A DNA stretch of 15,690 nucleotides, from contig CASFUI010000155.1 of assembly GCA_949297565.1 (NCBI GenBank), forward strand, positions 1 to 15,690. Direction: 5' to 3'. This stretch comes from an uncultured Eubacteriales bacterium. GTDB lineage: Bacteria > Bacillota > Clostridia > Lachnospirales > Lachnospiraceae. Below are positions 6,212 through 14,201 of this stretch, in pieces. The position numbers were made by a program, and so were the translations under genes. The notes under the pieces are model-generated. The model was given only the letters and a program-made list of their open reading frames with translations, made no database searches and was not told the origin of the DNA. Every line of letters starts with the position of its first letter. The stretch's first letter is position 1.

Positions 6212-7621
6212 GTGGCAGGTACATTTATATTAGGAGAAACAAAAGTACGCCCGGGAGCATACTTTAATATTCAGAAAAAAGGGAGTAATGTTTCAGACGG
6301 AGTAATGAACGGTGTTACTATCGTTATCTTCAAGTCAGATTTTGGTCCGCTTGGTACAGTTGTCGAACTTAATGCAGAAGATGGATATGAGTCAATATTC
6401 GGAACAGGGCTTACTACTGATGCAATTAAGGAAGCTATAACAGGCGGAGCAAAGAAAGTTATTGCATGTCGTGTAGGAAATGGCGGCACGCAGGGAACAA
6501 TCAATCTTGAAGATACGGAGAGCACCGCGGTGCTTACGGTTACAGCAAAATATCCAGGTGAAAAGGATTTCGCAGTAACAATACGTGAAAAGCTATCGGA
6601 TTCAACGCTAAAGGAATGCATTTTTTATTCAGGAACAAAGGAGTTTGAAAAGGTTGAGTTTGCTGCGGGCGAGGGCGAGGCAAAGGCTTTAGCTGATGCT
6701 TTAAGCAGCTCAAAGAATTTTAAAGCGGAAGTGATGGCCGAAAAGGAAACATCAATTCTTCAAAATGTATCTCAGAGTAAGTTTACTATGGGCACAAATC
6801 CTGAGACAACGACAGAGGATTATTCGAATGCGTTTATACAGGTTGAGCCTTATGAGGCAAATACAATATGTGTAGATACAGAGGATACAGAAGTGCATAT
6901 GCTTCTTCAATCATTTGTCAAGCGTATCTTTGATGCAGGCTCGCTCATGCAGGCGGTTGTTGCTGAGAAGCACAGTGTTGATTTAGAGACACGAAAAGCA
7001 CATGCGGCAGCTTTTAACGTTGAGAAGATGAACTATGTCCTCAACGCATATGTGAATGAACAGGGAACAGAGATTGACGGCTATCAGACTGCAGCACGTA
7101 TCGCGGGTATGATTGGTGCAGTTTCGTCCGCATCGTCTCTTACACATACTGTTATAAACGGTTTTACTGAGATTCTTGAGATGTTGACAAATACAGAAAT
7201 TATTGACGCAGAGAAAAAAGGATGCTTGGTACTTACTTACAATAAGTCGAAACAGGTATGGATTGATAACGCTATTAACACCCTTATAACTACTGCAGAC
7301 AATCAGGATGAGGGGTGGAAAAAAATAAGACGTGTTAAGACGCGTTTTGAACTTATTAGACGCATTAATAATACAGCAGATGATTTGATAGGTAAGGTTG
7401 ATAACGATACTAACGGCAGGGCAACGGTAATCAGTCAGCTTCAGGGAGTCGGGGATTCGATGAAGGAAGAGGGAAAACTTGTTTCATGCGCCGTATCTGA
7501 AAGCAGTTCTTATAGCGCGGACGGAGACAGTGCGTGGTTTGATATTGATGTGATTGACAAGGATTCTATGGAGCACATTTATCTGACATTCCTGTTCCGC
7601 TTCAGTACAGTAGAAGAATAG
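6212..7621 (+). CDS. xkdK: Contractile tail sheath protein, XkdK/YqbK-like (469 aa)
   Basis: The start is GTG 6212, with AAGGAGG at 6194-6200, eleven bases away. No in-frame ATG exists near it, and the N-terminus MAGTFILGETKVRPGAYFNI is the conserved opening of XkdK sheaths. Other family blocks are GVTIVIFKSDFGPLGTVVEL, ITGGAKKVIACRVGNGGTQG, GYQTAARIAGMIGAVSSASS, and near the C-terminus KTRFELIRRINNTADDLIGK and GRATVISQLQGVGDSM. The last includes the domain that packs on the tube. Length is nearly the same as the B. subtilis protein. The sheath polymerises around the tail tube and contracts to drive the tube through the host envelope. This gene identifies the phage as a myovirus. Confidence 0.93.
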   Translation: MAGTFILGETKVRPGAYFNIQKKGSNVSDGVMNGVTIVIFKSDFGPLGTVVELNAEDGYESIFGTGLTTDAIKEAITGGAKKVIACRVGNGGTQGTINLEDTESTAVLTVTAKYPGEKDFAVTIREKLSDSTLKECIFYSGTKEFEKVEFAAGEGEAKALADALSSSKNFKAEVMAEKETSILQNVSQSKFTMGTNPETTTEDYSNAFIQVEPYEANTICVDTEDTEVHMLLQSFVKRIFDAGSLMQAVVAEKHSVDLETRKAHAAAFNVEKMNYVLNAYVNEQGTEIDGYQTAARIAGMIGAVSSASSLTHTVINGFTEILEMLTNTEIIDAEKKGCLVLTYNKSKQVWIDNAINTLITTADNQDEGWKKIRRVKTRFELIRRINNTADDLIGKVDNDTNGRATVISQLQGVGDSMKEEGKLVSCAVSESSSYSADGDSAWFDIDVIDKDSMEHIYLTFLFRFSTVEE

Positions 7622-7643
7622 GAAAATATAGGAGGTAGAAAAA

Positions 7644-8108
7644 ATGAGAAATGCAAGGGCAGCGGGGGATTCCCGCCATGCACGCACCGGTAAGGACGGA
7701 GCGTTTTACAGCAAAGACGGAACTCTTCTTGCAACAGTAGAGCAGTTTACTTCAAACGTGAACTGGAACAACTCAAAATACAGTGTTTTAGGAGATGCTC
7801 AGGAACACGAAACGGCGAATACTTTTGCAGTAAGTCTTACGATGTCACAGATTGTTGTAGAAGATGATGAATTTATTCAGGAGCTTATGCAGGCGCTTGA
7901 AACACAGATAATGCCTACTTGGGATTTTCAGGGAACACTTCTTGGAAGAAACAGCTCAGAGGAACGTGTTGTTTATAGAGATTGTATTCCTTCCGGACAG
8001 GTTGATATTCAGAATGTCGCGGTTGGTGATGTTATCAAGAGAAACTGGAATTTCTTTGTGAACAGACCGCCTAAATTGCAGTCGTTGCTCACAGTCGACA
8101 GAGAGTGA
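7644..8108 (+). CDS. xkdM: Tail tube protein, XkdM/YqbM-like (154 aa)
   Basis: TAGGAGGT lies about ten bases before the ATG. The protein has the XkdM features: N-terminal basic arm (MRNARAAGDSRHARTGKDGA), GTLLATVEQFTSNVNWNNSK, then GDAQEHETANTFAVSLTMSQ, and C-terminal strands YRDCIPSGQVDIQNVAVGDV. Length is close to that of the B. subtilis protein. It stacks in rings to form the inner tube of the tail, directly after its sheath partner in the operon. A strong terminator follows immediately, which would favour high levels of sheath and tube over downstream genes. Confidence 0.9.
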   Translation: MRNARAAGDSRHARTGKDGAFYSKDGTLLATVEQFTSNVNWNNSKYSVLGDAQEHETANTFAVSLTMSQIVVEDDEFIQELMQALETQIMPTWDFQGTLLGRNSSEERVVYRDCIPSGQVDIQNVAVGDVIKRNWNFFVNRPPKLQSLLTVDRE

Positions 8109-8131
8109 TTAAAAAATTAATAAAAAGTTAT

Positions 8132-8160
8132 AAAAGGGAAGCATCTGGCTTCCCTTTTTT
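8132..8160 (+). terminator. Rho-independent terminator after the tail tube gene
   Basis: GGGAAGC (8136-8142) pairs with GCTTCCC (8148-8154) around a five-base loop. The stem can extend through AAAA (8132-8135) with TTTT (8155-8158), and the T-run continues to 8160. It lies 24 bases after the tube stop and 25 bases before the next gene, inside a same-strand operon. It probably acts as a partial terminator that lowers transcription of chaperone, tape measure and baseplate genes relative to sheath and tube. Confidence 0.85.
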
Positions 8161-8184
8161 GTATGTAAGGAGGAACAGAACAAA

Positions 8185-8736
8185 ATGTCAAAAGGAATAA
8201 CTATAGGTGAACAGAATCATATGGAAATGATAGAGGAACAGGAATTTTCAAGGCAGGAGACAGATGAACAGTTAAAGAGTGTAATCCGCACAAATGAGGA
8301 GGATTTTATTCAGGGACTTATTGAAGCTGCGCAGTTTGCTTCTGATGAGACACAAAAGATTGAAATTGTAAGAGATGGAAAATTGTACTTTGAATTTCAT
8401 ATACGGCCTTTGAGCTCAGAGGAATATGAGAAGTGCAAGCGGAAACATACGAAGTATGTCAGAAATAAGCAGCTTGGAATGAAAATGCCGGAAGATACTG
8501 ACCGTGTTAAATATCAGTCAGCAATTATTTATCAGGCAACAACGGACGAGGACAGGGCTAAGTTATGGGACAATAGAAAAGTATGGGATGCGCTTAATGC
8601 AAAATACGATCATGTAATGAACGGTTTAGATGTTATTGAGAGTGTTTTAAAAGCCGGAGAAAAAGACAGAATTCTCGAGGCTATTGATAAGCTGAGCGGC
8701 TATGAAGCTAATTTAGAGGAAGTTGCAAAAAACTAA
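8185..8736 (+). CDS. xkdN: Tail assembly chaperone, XkdN-like, unshifted form (183 aa)
   Basis: AAGGAGG at 8167-8173 lies eleven bases before the ATG. The protein carries KLYFEFHIRPLSSEEYEKCK, a middle section with VKYQSAIIYQATTDEDRAK, and the C-terminal block VIESVLKAGEKDRILEAIDK followed by LSGYE. This matches the XkdN-type phage tail assembly chaperones. These proteins, analogous to lambda gpG, coat the tape measure and recruit tube subunits, and are absent from the finished tail. The reading frame ends at TAA 8734-8736 right after a slippery heptamer, and a second, longer product is made by -1 frameshifting. The first 40 residues are polar and probably flexible. Position between tube and tape measure genes is the expected one. 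Confidence 0.85.
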   Translation: MSKGITIGEQNHMEMIEEQEFSRQETDEQLKSVIRTNEEDFIQGLIEAAQFASDETQKIEIVRDGKLYFEFHIRPLSSEEYEKCKRKHTKYVRNKQLGMKMPEDTDRVKYQSAIIYQATTDEDRAKLWDNRKVWDALNAKYDHVMNGLDVIESVLKAGEKDRILEAIDKLSGYEANLEEVAKN

Positions 8737-8900
8737 TTGAGGCCGGGGGAAAAGCCTGTCTGCTTCATCATATTTTTCAGACTACCGGCATAACCCCGGA
8801 CGAATTTTACAAGAAGCCGCGAGGCGTACAGGCTTTTATGCTTTCATCAATGAGAATTGTGCTTGAATCACGAATGAAGGGAGGGGAAGATAATGGCTGA
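8185..8900 (+). CDS. Frameshifted tail assembly chaperone (gpGT-like fusion, 238 aa)
   Basis: This product uses the chaperone frame up to 8733, slips back one base at A AAA AAC (8727-8733), and continues from base 8733 in the -1 frame to TGA at 8898-8900. The extension adds 55 residues beginning LIEAGGKACLLHHIFQTTGI and including TPDEFYKKPRGVQAFMLSSM, ending RMKGGEDNG. This has no good start codon of its own next to a ribosome site, and reads as a conserved gpT-like domain that would bind the tape measure while the gpG-like part binds tube subunits. The final codons overlap the tape measure start by eight bases. Frameshifting at this place in the tail operon is well known for lambda and many other phages; that it occurs here is inferred from the sequence, which fits very well. 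Confidence 0.85.
8727..8733 (+). other. -1 ribosomal frameshift slippery heptamer (A AAA AAC)
   Basis: In the chaperone frame the codons read GCA AAA AAC TAA, so the heptamer at 8727-8733 is in the canonical X XXY YYZ phase, just before the stop. After slipping, both tRNAs re-pair with AAA and the next codon is CTA (8733-8735), opening the 55-residue extension. Confidence 0.9.
8743..8799 (+). promoter_or_regulatory. Possible frameshift-stimulating RNA structure
   Basis: CCGGGG (8743-8748) is complementary to CCCCGG (8794-8799), and starts nine bases after the slippery heptamer, a suitable distance for a stimulator. The 45-base loop can form smaller stems, for example AAGC (8752-8755) with GCTT (8762-8765), and GCCGG (8742-8746) can alternatively pair with CCGGC (8785-8789). 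These G/C runs stand out from the surrounding sequence. The exact fold is not decided by inspection. Confidence 0.4.
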
Positions 8901-11900
8901 GACGCTTAGAATTGAAATACCTGTCGAAACTGTAGATAATACTGAGCCTGAGCTTTCAAATATTACAAAAGGTTTTGAAAAGATGGAAAAGGCTGCAGAC
9001 AGCGCTAATTCATCAGCAAAGAGAGCAGGAAATACCGTAACTCAATTTGACAGGCAGGCAGAAAAAACAGAGAAAAGCCTTGCAAGGTGGGCTAAAGAAA
9101 AGTATGAGATTCTGCTAGAGGCAAAAGACAAAATATCTCCGGTGCTTTCAACTGTGGGGAGCGGTTTGAAAAGTTTCGCAGGAAAAACATGGAGTATAAC
9201 CATGAAAGCGGTAGACCTTGTAACTTCTCCTCTCCGCGGAATTATTAATCTGCTTAAAAATCCGGTCCTGCAAGCCGGGGCGGTGCTGGGAATAAGTTTT
9301 AGTTTAAAAGATACAGTCGATACATATGCAGATTTTGAAGCTACAATGAGCCGGGTAAAAGCCTTGTCTAACGCAACGGAAGGGCAAATGGAAAAATTAA
9401 CTCAGAAGGCGAAGGACATGGGTGCGGTCACTAAGTTTTCGGGAACTGAGTCGGCAGAGGCGTTCACATATATGGCACAAGCAGGCTGGGAAGTTGAGGA
9501 TATGGTAGATGGTATAGGAGGCATAATGAGCCTTGCCGCTGCTGACGGTCTGGACCTTGCGACAACTACAGACATTGTTTCAAATGCTCTTACGGCGTTT
9601 GGACTGAAAGCTGACTCGGCTGCGAGATTTGCGGATGTTTTGGCTGTAGCATCGTCGGCAACAAATACCGATGTTTCAGGACTTGGAGAAGCATTTCAGT
9701 ATATTGCGCCAGTGGCTGGAGCGTTAAAATATTCAATAGAGGATGTATCCCTTGCACTTGGACTTATGTCGAATAATGCCGTAAAAGGCAGCATGGCCGG
9801 AACATCTTTAAAAACGTCTCTTGCAAATATGGCGTCGCCTACGAGTGAGATGTCGGAAGCTATGAATAAATATAATATCAGCCTGACGGACAGCGAGGGA
9901 AATATAAAATCACTTAAAGAAGTGATTGATAATTTAAGAGAAAGCCTCGGAGGACTTTCTGAAACAGAACAGACCGCGGTTGCGAGCACGATTTTTGGAA
10001 AAGAAGCAATGGCCGGAATGCTTGGTATTATAAATACATCAGCTGAGGATTATAAAAAATTAACAGAGGAAATTGAAAACTCACAAGGGGCAGCCGACCG
10101 TATGGCGGAGACTATGCAGGATAACCTTTCAGGAGCTTTTGAGCAGCTCGGCGGCGCTGTTGAGACAGTGCAGTTGACAATGGGAGAAAGACTGGAGCCT
10201 TATCTTTTATCGTTTTCAAAGTGGATTGAGGGTAATATGCCGGGCATTGAAAATAGGGTAAACGAATTTTTCGATATGTTTGACCGTAAGTATGAAAAAT
10301 TTCAAGATCATGTTAAAGAAATGACGTCAAGCGATGAATGGAAAAATGCAGATTTTTTTGGAAAAATAGATATTGCATGGGATGAATTTATCGCAGAGCC
10401 TTTTTCAGAGTGGTGGAACAGTAAAGGAAAAGCGAAATTTGCAGACTTTGCACAGGATATAGGAAAGGGAATCGGCACAGGATTAAAAGTAGGCGTATTG
10501 ACGCTTTTAGGAATTGATATATCAGAGACAATAGATGAAGGCGTAAGTATAGGAGCTTCGTTTGCGAGAGGATTTTCAGAGGGCTTTGATTTTAAAGCAG
10601 TTTCAGAAAAGTTATTGCAGGGATTTGGCAATTTGATTAAGAATGCCGGGAAACTGCTTCCTGGCGGCGAGTCTGCAGATTTATCTTCTGTATTGTCAGC
10701 AGTAATGATTGGTAAGATAGCTTCACCATTTTTGAGTATGGGAAAAGGAGCTTTTAGTGTAGGAAAAACACTTTTGGCAAAAGGAGAAGCAGGAACGTCA
10801 ATGGCTGGTGATTTGGGAACTGTGTTGTTAGGCTCAGCAGCAAAGGGAACTGGATTAAAAGGACTTGGAGCTACAATGGGAATGACCGGATTAAAACTTG
10901 GATCAGGAGCATCATCGGGAGCCGGCCTGATTGCCGCTGGAACTGCGGCTACGGCTGGAGCAGTTGCTGCTGGAGCAACACTTATAAGCGGGGCAATGGA
11001 TGCATACAGGGTAATTAAGTCAGAAGATGAGGATGAGATAAGTGCATATAAAAAATCAGCTTTGTTGAAAGGCGGCGGTGTAGCCGCCGGAGCTGCCGCA
11101 GGTGCGGCTATAGGTTCTATAATTCCTGGGGTTGGTACAGCAGTAGGAGCTTTAGCTGGCGCTGGGATAGGTGGAATTGCCGGTTGGCTTTCAGGCAACA
11201 AAGTTAAAAAAGACTATCAGCAGAATGCGGAAGAAATGCAGGCTATGGCTGACAAAGTACAGGCTGTATATACAGATGCCGGTGTTACTATTGAAAAGAC
11301 TTCAAAATTTGCAAGTAAATCACTTAAAGATGCTTTCAATGATTCAGAGCTGAGTGCTGAGGAATTTGCAACTATGTTTCAGGAGTCATGTGCAGATGTG
11401 ATGTCTGAAGCGTTTGGAAATATTAAGCTGTCTCTCACTGAAATTAAGAAGCTGGCAGAAGAGATAACTTTTGGAGGCATGAAAGAGGGAATTGAAGAGT
11501 TCAATACAGCAGTAAGCAATACTGAAAGTTCGTTATCTTCACTGAAGTCCTCTGTTACGGATATGAAGCGTGAAAATTGGAAAGTTAGTCTTGGAATGGA
11601 ACTGTCTGAAACGGATAAAGATGGTTATAAGACAACGATCGAAAATTTTCTTGATACAAGTCAGACTTACATTGACGACAATCATTACGAGGCGACGGTG
11701 GCATTGAAACTTCTTACCGGAGATAATGCAGACATATCTGGAATTGACAGTTATTACAGTGAATTAAAAGAGCAGCTGGGCAGTCTCGGAGACAGGCTGA
11801 CATCTTCAGTAAATATAGCAATGAGCGACAGTGTGATTACACTTGATGAAGCGGCTGAGCTTGAAAGTCTGCAGCAGCAGATAACAGACATTACGAATAA

Positions 11901-13503
11901 ACTTACAGACGCACAGAACGAAGCTGAACTGGAAGCAATAGGAATTAAATTTAAAACAAGCGGAGCTGATTTGTCGCCAGAAACATTCGCAGCCTTGCAG
12001 GAACAGCTAAATAGTTATGTAGATTCAGCAGAGGAGTCATACGGTAATGCACTGACTGTTACTCTTACAAATTTAAAGTTACAGCTTTCAGATGGAGCAA
12101 TTACACAGGAAGAGTATGATTCACTTGTAGCTTCTGCTACGGAAGGATATAAAGCACAAATAGCAGGGTTGAATATAAAAGTTGAAACATTCAATATGCA
12201 GACCATAGCGGACGCATATGCAAGCCAGCTTGAGGGAATTTTGCCAGAAATTGAGGGAACTACGGTTGAAAAATTACAGACAGCACTTAATAATGCTCTG
12301 TTACAGAGACCAGATGTAAGCTCATGGGATGAAAGTTTTATAAAAGACTTATTTGACCTTGACGGATTGGAAGAGGAGTATCGGCAGAACATAAGCGAAT
12401 TGCTTATTGCAGCAGCAGAGAGTGTTCCTTCATCAGTCAAAGAACAGATTGTACAGTCTTATAAAAATTCTGTTCCGAGTGTTGAGGAAATTATGGAGGC
12501 GATCGACTGGGATACTTTTAACACAGAGATGTTTGAGGATATTGTAGGAAAGCAGCAGCACATGATAAATCCGGACAGCGGATGGAGTATTTTAGATCCT
12601 GTGCTTGAAGGAGTGTCAGAGGAAAATCTTAATACAGCAATGAGGAATTATGCGCAGAGAATTCACGACGCGTTAGAGAACAATCTTGATCCGGCAGCAT
12701 TATCAGATTTTATGAAAACTTATATGTCAGACGCTATGAGCCAGTACGGACCGGTTTCTAACGAATATTACGAACAACTGATTTCAGAATGGCAGGAAGC
12801 TGGTACAGATTTTGGTACAGCGCTGAATACCGGGGCTTCATCGAGTATAACTGGATATTCTTCGGTGCTGAAATCTGATTTACAGACAGCGCTTGATACA
12901 GCGACATCAAGTCCTTTCAGTGTTAATCCGACAGTAAATGTTTTTCCTAGATATAACATAACCAGCTTTCCGAGTATTGCGACAAATATAAGTGCGAGCA
13001 AACATGCGGCAGGAGGATATGTAAGCGGTCCTCAACTGTCATGGCTGGCTGAGGAGGGTTGGGGAGAGTTCATTATTCCTACGAATCCGAGCCGCAGGGC
13101 AGACGCACTTGATTTATACCAGAAAGCCGGTGCTGCTTTAGGTGTTCAGGAACACGCAGAGGGCGGTTATGTAGGCGGCTTAAATATGAGTAATACAGCA
13201 TCGGACTATAATTTACTCACAGAAACAAATAGAAACGCTTCCTCGTCTTATAACGAAACCGTAGAGGATAATCAGACTGATACAGTTCCGGTATTAACAG
13301 AAGAAAGAAAAACGGGAAGCACAAGTGTACAAGTTAGTGTTCAGATGTCGCCGAAATTTGCTATATCATCATCTGGGCAAGACGAAGAAAGTATTATGCA
13401 GGTAATCAGAAAGCATATGAAAGAGATGGCCGATGAGCTGGGGGGCGAGATTGCAGGAAAACTGGAAGAGGTATTTTCAAATATGCCGTTGAAGGAGGCT
13501 TAG
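8893..13503 (+). CDS. Tail tape measure protein, XkdO-like (1536 aa)
   Basis: AAGGGAGGGG (8877-8886) precedes the ATG by six bases. Residues 20-100 are coiled-coil-like. Residues about 145-435 form the conserved tape measure core (PhageMin_Tail / TIGR01760 type), with FEATMSRVKALSNATEGQME, GTESAEAFTYMAQAGW and MGERLEPYL. Residues about 670-770 are Gly/Ala-rich and hydrophobic (IGSIIPGVGTAVGALAGAGI), likely able to cross the host membrane during DNA entry. Residues 780-1330 are mostly polar helix. Near the C-terminus are two HAxGGYV motifs (about 1372 and 1422), the first followed by LSWLAEEGWGEFIIP, the usual tape measure end. The protein sets tail length and is ejected with the DNA. It is somewhat longer than B. 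subtilis XkdO. At roughly 0.15 nm per residue the tail would be about 230 nm. Confidence 0.93.
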   Translation: MAETLRIEIPVETVDNTEPELSNITKGFEKMEKAADSANSSAKRAGNTVTQFDRQAEKTEKSLARWAKEKYEILLEAKDKISPVLSTVGSGLKSFAGKTWSITMKAVDLVTSPLRGIINLLKNPVLQAGAVLGISFSLKDTVDTYADFEATMSRVKALSNATEGQMEKLTQKAKDMGAVTKFSGTESAEAFTYMAQAGWEVEDMVDGIGGIMSLAAADGLDLATTTDIVSNALTAFGLKADSAARFADVLAVASSATNTDVSGLGEAFQYIAPVAGALKYSIEDVSLALGLMSNNAVKGSMAGTSLKTSLANMASPTSEMSEAMNKYNISLTDSEGNIKSLKEVIDNLRESLGGLSETEQTAVASTIFGKEAMAGMLGIINTSAEDYKKLTEEIENSQGAADRMAETMQDNLSGAFEQLGGAVETVQLTMGERLEPYLLSFSKWIEGNMPGIENRVNEFFDMFDRKYEKFQDHVKEMTSSDEWKNADFFGKIDIAWDEFIAEPFSEWWNSKGKAKFADFAQDIGKGIGTGLKVGVLTLLGIDISETIDEGVSIGASFARGFSEGFDFKAVSEKLLQGFGNLIKNAGKLLPGGESADLSSVLSAVMIGKIASPFLSMGKGAFSVGKTLLAKGEAGTSMAGDLGTVLLGSAAKGTGLKGLGATMGMTGLKLGSGASSGAGLIAAGTAATAGAVAAGATLISGAMDAYRVIKSEDEDEISAYKKSALLKGGGVAAGAAAGAAIGSIIPGVGTAVGALAGAGIGGIAGWLSGNKVKKDYQQNAEEMQAMADKVQAVYTDAGVTIEKTSKFASKSLKDAFNDSELSAEEFATMFQESCADVMSEAFGNIKLSLTEIKKLAEEITFGGMKEGIEEFNTAVSNTESSLSSLKSSVTDMKRENWKVSLGMELSETDKDGYKTTIENFLDTSQTYIDDNHYEATVALKLLTGDNADISGIDSYYSELKEQLGSLGDRLTSSVNIAMSDSVITLDEAAELESLQQQITDITNKLTDAQNEAELEAIGIKFKTSGADLSPETFAALQEQLNSYVDSAEESYGNALTVTLTNLKLQLSDGAITQEEYDSLVASATEGYKAQIAGLNIKVETFNMQTIADAYASQLEGILPEIEGTTVEKLQTALNNALLQRPDVSSWDESFIKDLFDLDGLEEEYRQNISELLIAAAESVPSSVKEQIVQSYKNSVPSVEEIMEAIDWDTFNTEMFEDIVGKQQHMINPDSGWSILDPVLEGVSEENLNTAMRNYAQRIHDALENNLDPAALSDFMKTYMSDAMSQYGPVSNEYYEQLISEWQEAGTDFGTALNTGASSSITGYSSVLKSDLQTALDTATSSPFSVNPTVNVFPRYNITSFPSIATNISASKHAAGGYVSGPQLSWLAEEGWGEFIIPTNPSRRADALDLYQKAGAALGVQEHAEGGYVGGLNMSNTASDYNLLTETNRNASSSYNETVEDNQTDTVPVLTEERKTGSTSVQVSVQMSPKFAISSSGQDEESIMQVIRKHMKEMADELGGEIAGKLEEVFSNMPLKEA

Positions 13504-13507
13504 GTGA

Positions 13508-14191
13508 ATGGATATTAAATTGATACCTGCCGGGAATGGTTTAGATTTTACATTCCCGGCGCTGCCGGAAAAAATACAAGGAAAGTACACAGCAAAATAT
13601 CAAAGTTTTGACATTATTTCGCAGGGCACAATAAAGGTACCGAGGGGAAGTGATGTTGCAGAATTCTCATGGGATGGTGTGTTTTTCGGAGAATCGAAGA
13701 AAAATGAGCCGATTGTTAGAACAAATAGCTGGAAAGACCCGGGCGAATGTGTAAAGATACTTCAAAATTTTATTTCGAATGAAACAATTTTAAATTTAAT
13801 CGTGACGGAGACATGGATTAATGTTGATGTCACGATTTCTTCATTTCAGCCGCGGCCGGTTGGAGCATATGGCAATATAGAATATTCAATAGCATTTATT
13901 CAGAAAAAGCCTCTCGAAATTTACACTACAAATGAGCTGAGTATTGCTCAGTTTGAAAAGAAAACAAGACAAAGGACTGACAACAGCATTTCAAATGACA
14001 GCTATACAGTTGTAAGCGGTGACACGCTGTGGGGTATAGCAGCGCAGAAACTCGGAAGCGGAACAAGATGGACTGAAATATATGACGCAAATAAAGATAC
14101 GATTGAAACGGAAGCAATAAATCATGGAATGAGCGGCTCAGATTATGGACACTGGATATGGCCGGGAACTGTTCTTACTATTCCGGGATAG
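13508..14191 (+). CDS. xkdP: LysM-containing tail/baseplate protein, XkdP/YqbP-like (227 aa)
   Basis: AAGGAGG at 13492-13498 lies nine bases before the ATG. Residues 1-135 form a beta-rich domain (LDFTFPALPEKIQGKYTAKY, VAEFSWDGVFFG, FQPRPVGAYGNIEYSIAFI), as in XkdP. This part probably packs against the hub. Residues 165-227 are a LysM domain, with SYTVVSGDTLWGIAAQKLGS, WTEIYDANKDTI and a closing PGTVLTIPG. LysM domains bind the glycan chains of peptidoglycan. The gene follows the tape measure, as in PBSX. The protein probably sits at the tail-tip interface and helps anchor or guide the tube at the wall. The length is typical of the family. Confidence 0.9.
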   Translation: MDIKLIPAGNGLDFTFPALPEKIQGKYTAKYQSFDIISQGTIKVPRGSDVAEFSWDGVFFGESKKNEPIVRTNSWKDPGECVKILQNFISNETILNLIVTETWINVDVTISSFQPRPVGAYGNIEYSIAFIQKKPLEIYTTNELSIAQFEKKTRQRTDNSISNDSYTVVSGDTLWGIAAQKLGSGTRWTEIYDANKDTIETEAINHGMSGSDYGHWIWPGTVLTIPG

Positions 14192-14201
14192 GAGGTAGAT
14201 T

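Noticed and set aside
8737..8892. Stretch between chaperone stop and tape measure start as a noncoding spacer
   Set aside because: It is the -1 frame extension of the chaperone and reads as conserved protein throughout.
10308..11201. 297-residue open frame on the - strand
   Set aside because: It lies wholly inside the tape measure gene opposite its Gly/Ala-rich region, giving a Pro/Ala/Ser-rich low-complexity translation with no ribosome site; it is a shadow of the coding strand.
12015..12440. 141-residue open frame on the - strand
   Set aside because: Opposite the tape measure's helical rod, Ser-rich and without domain-like sequence or a ribosome site.
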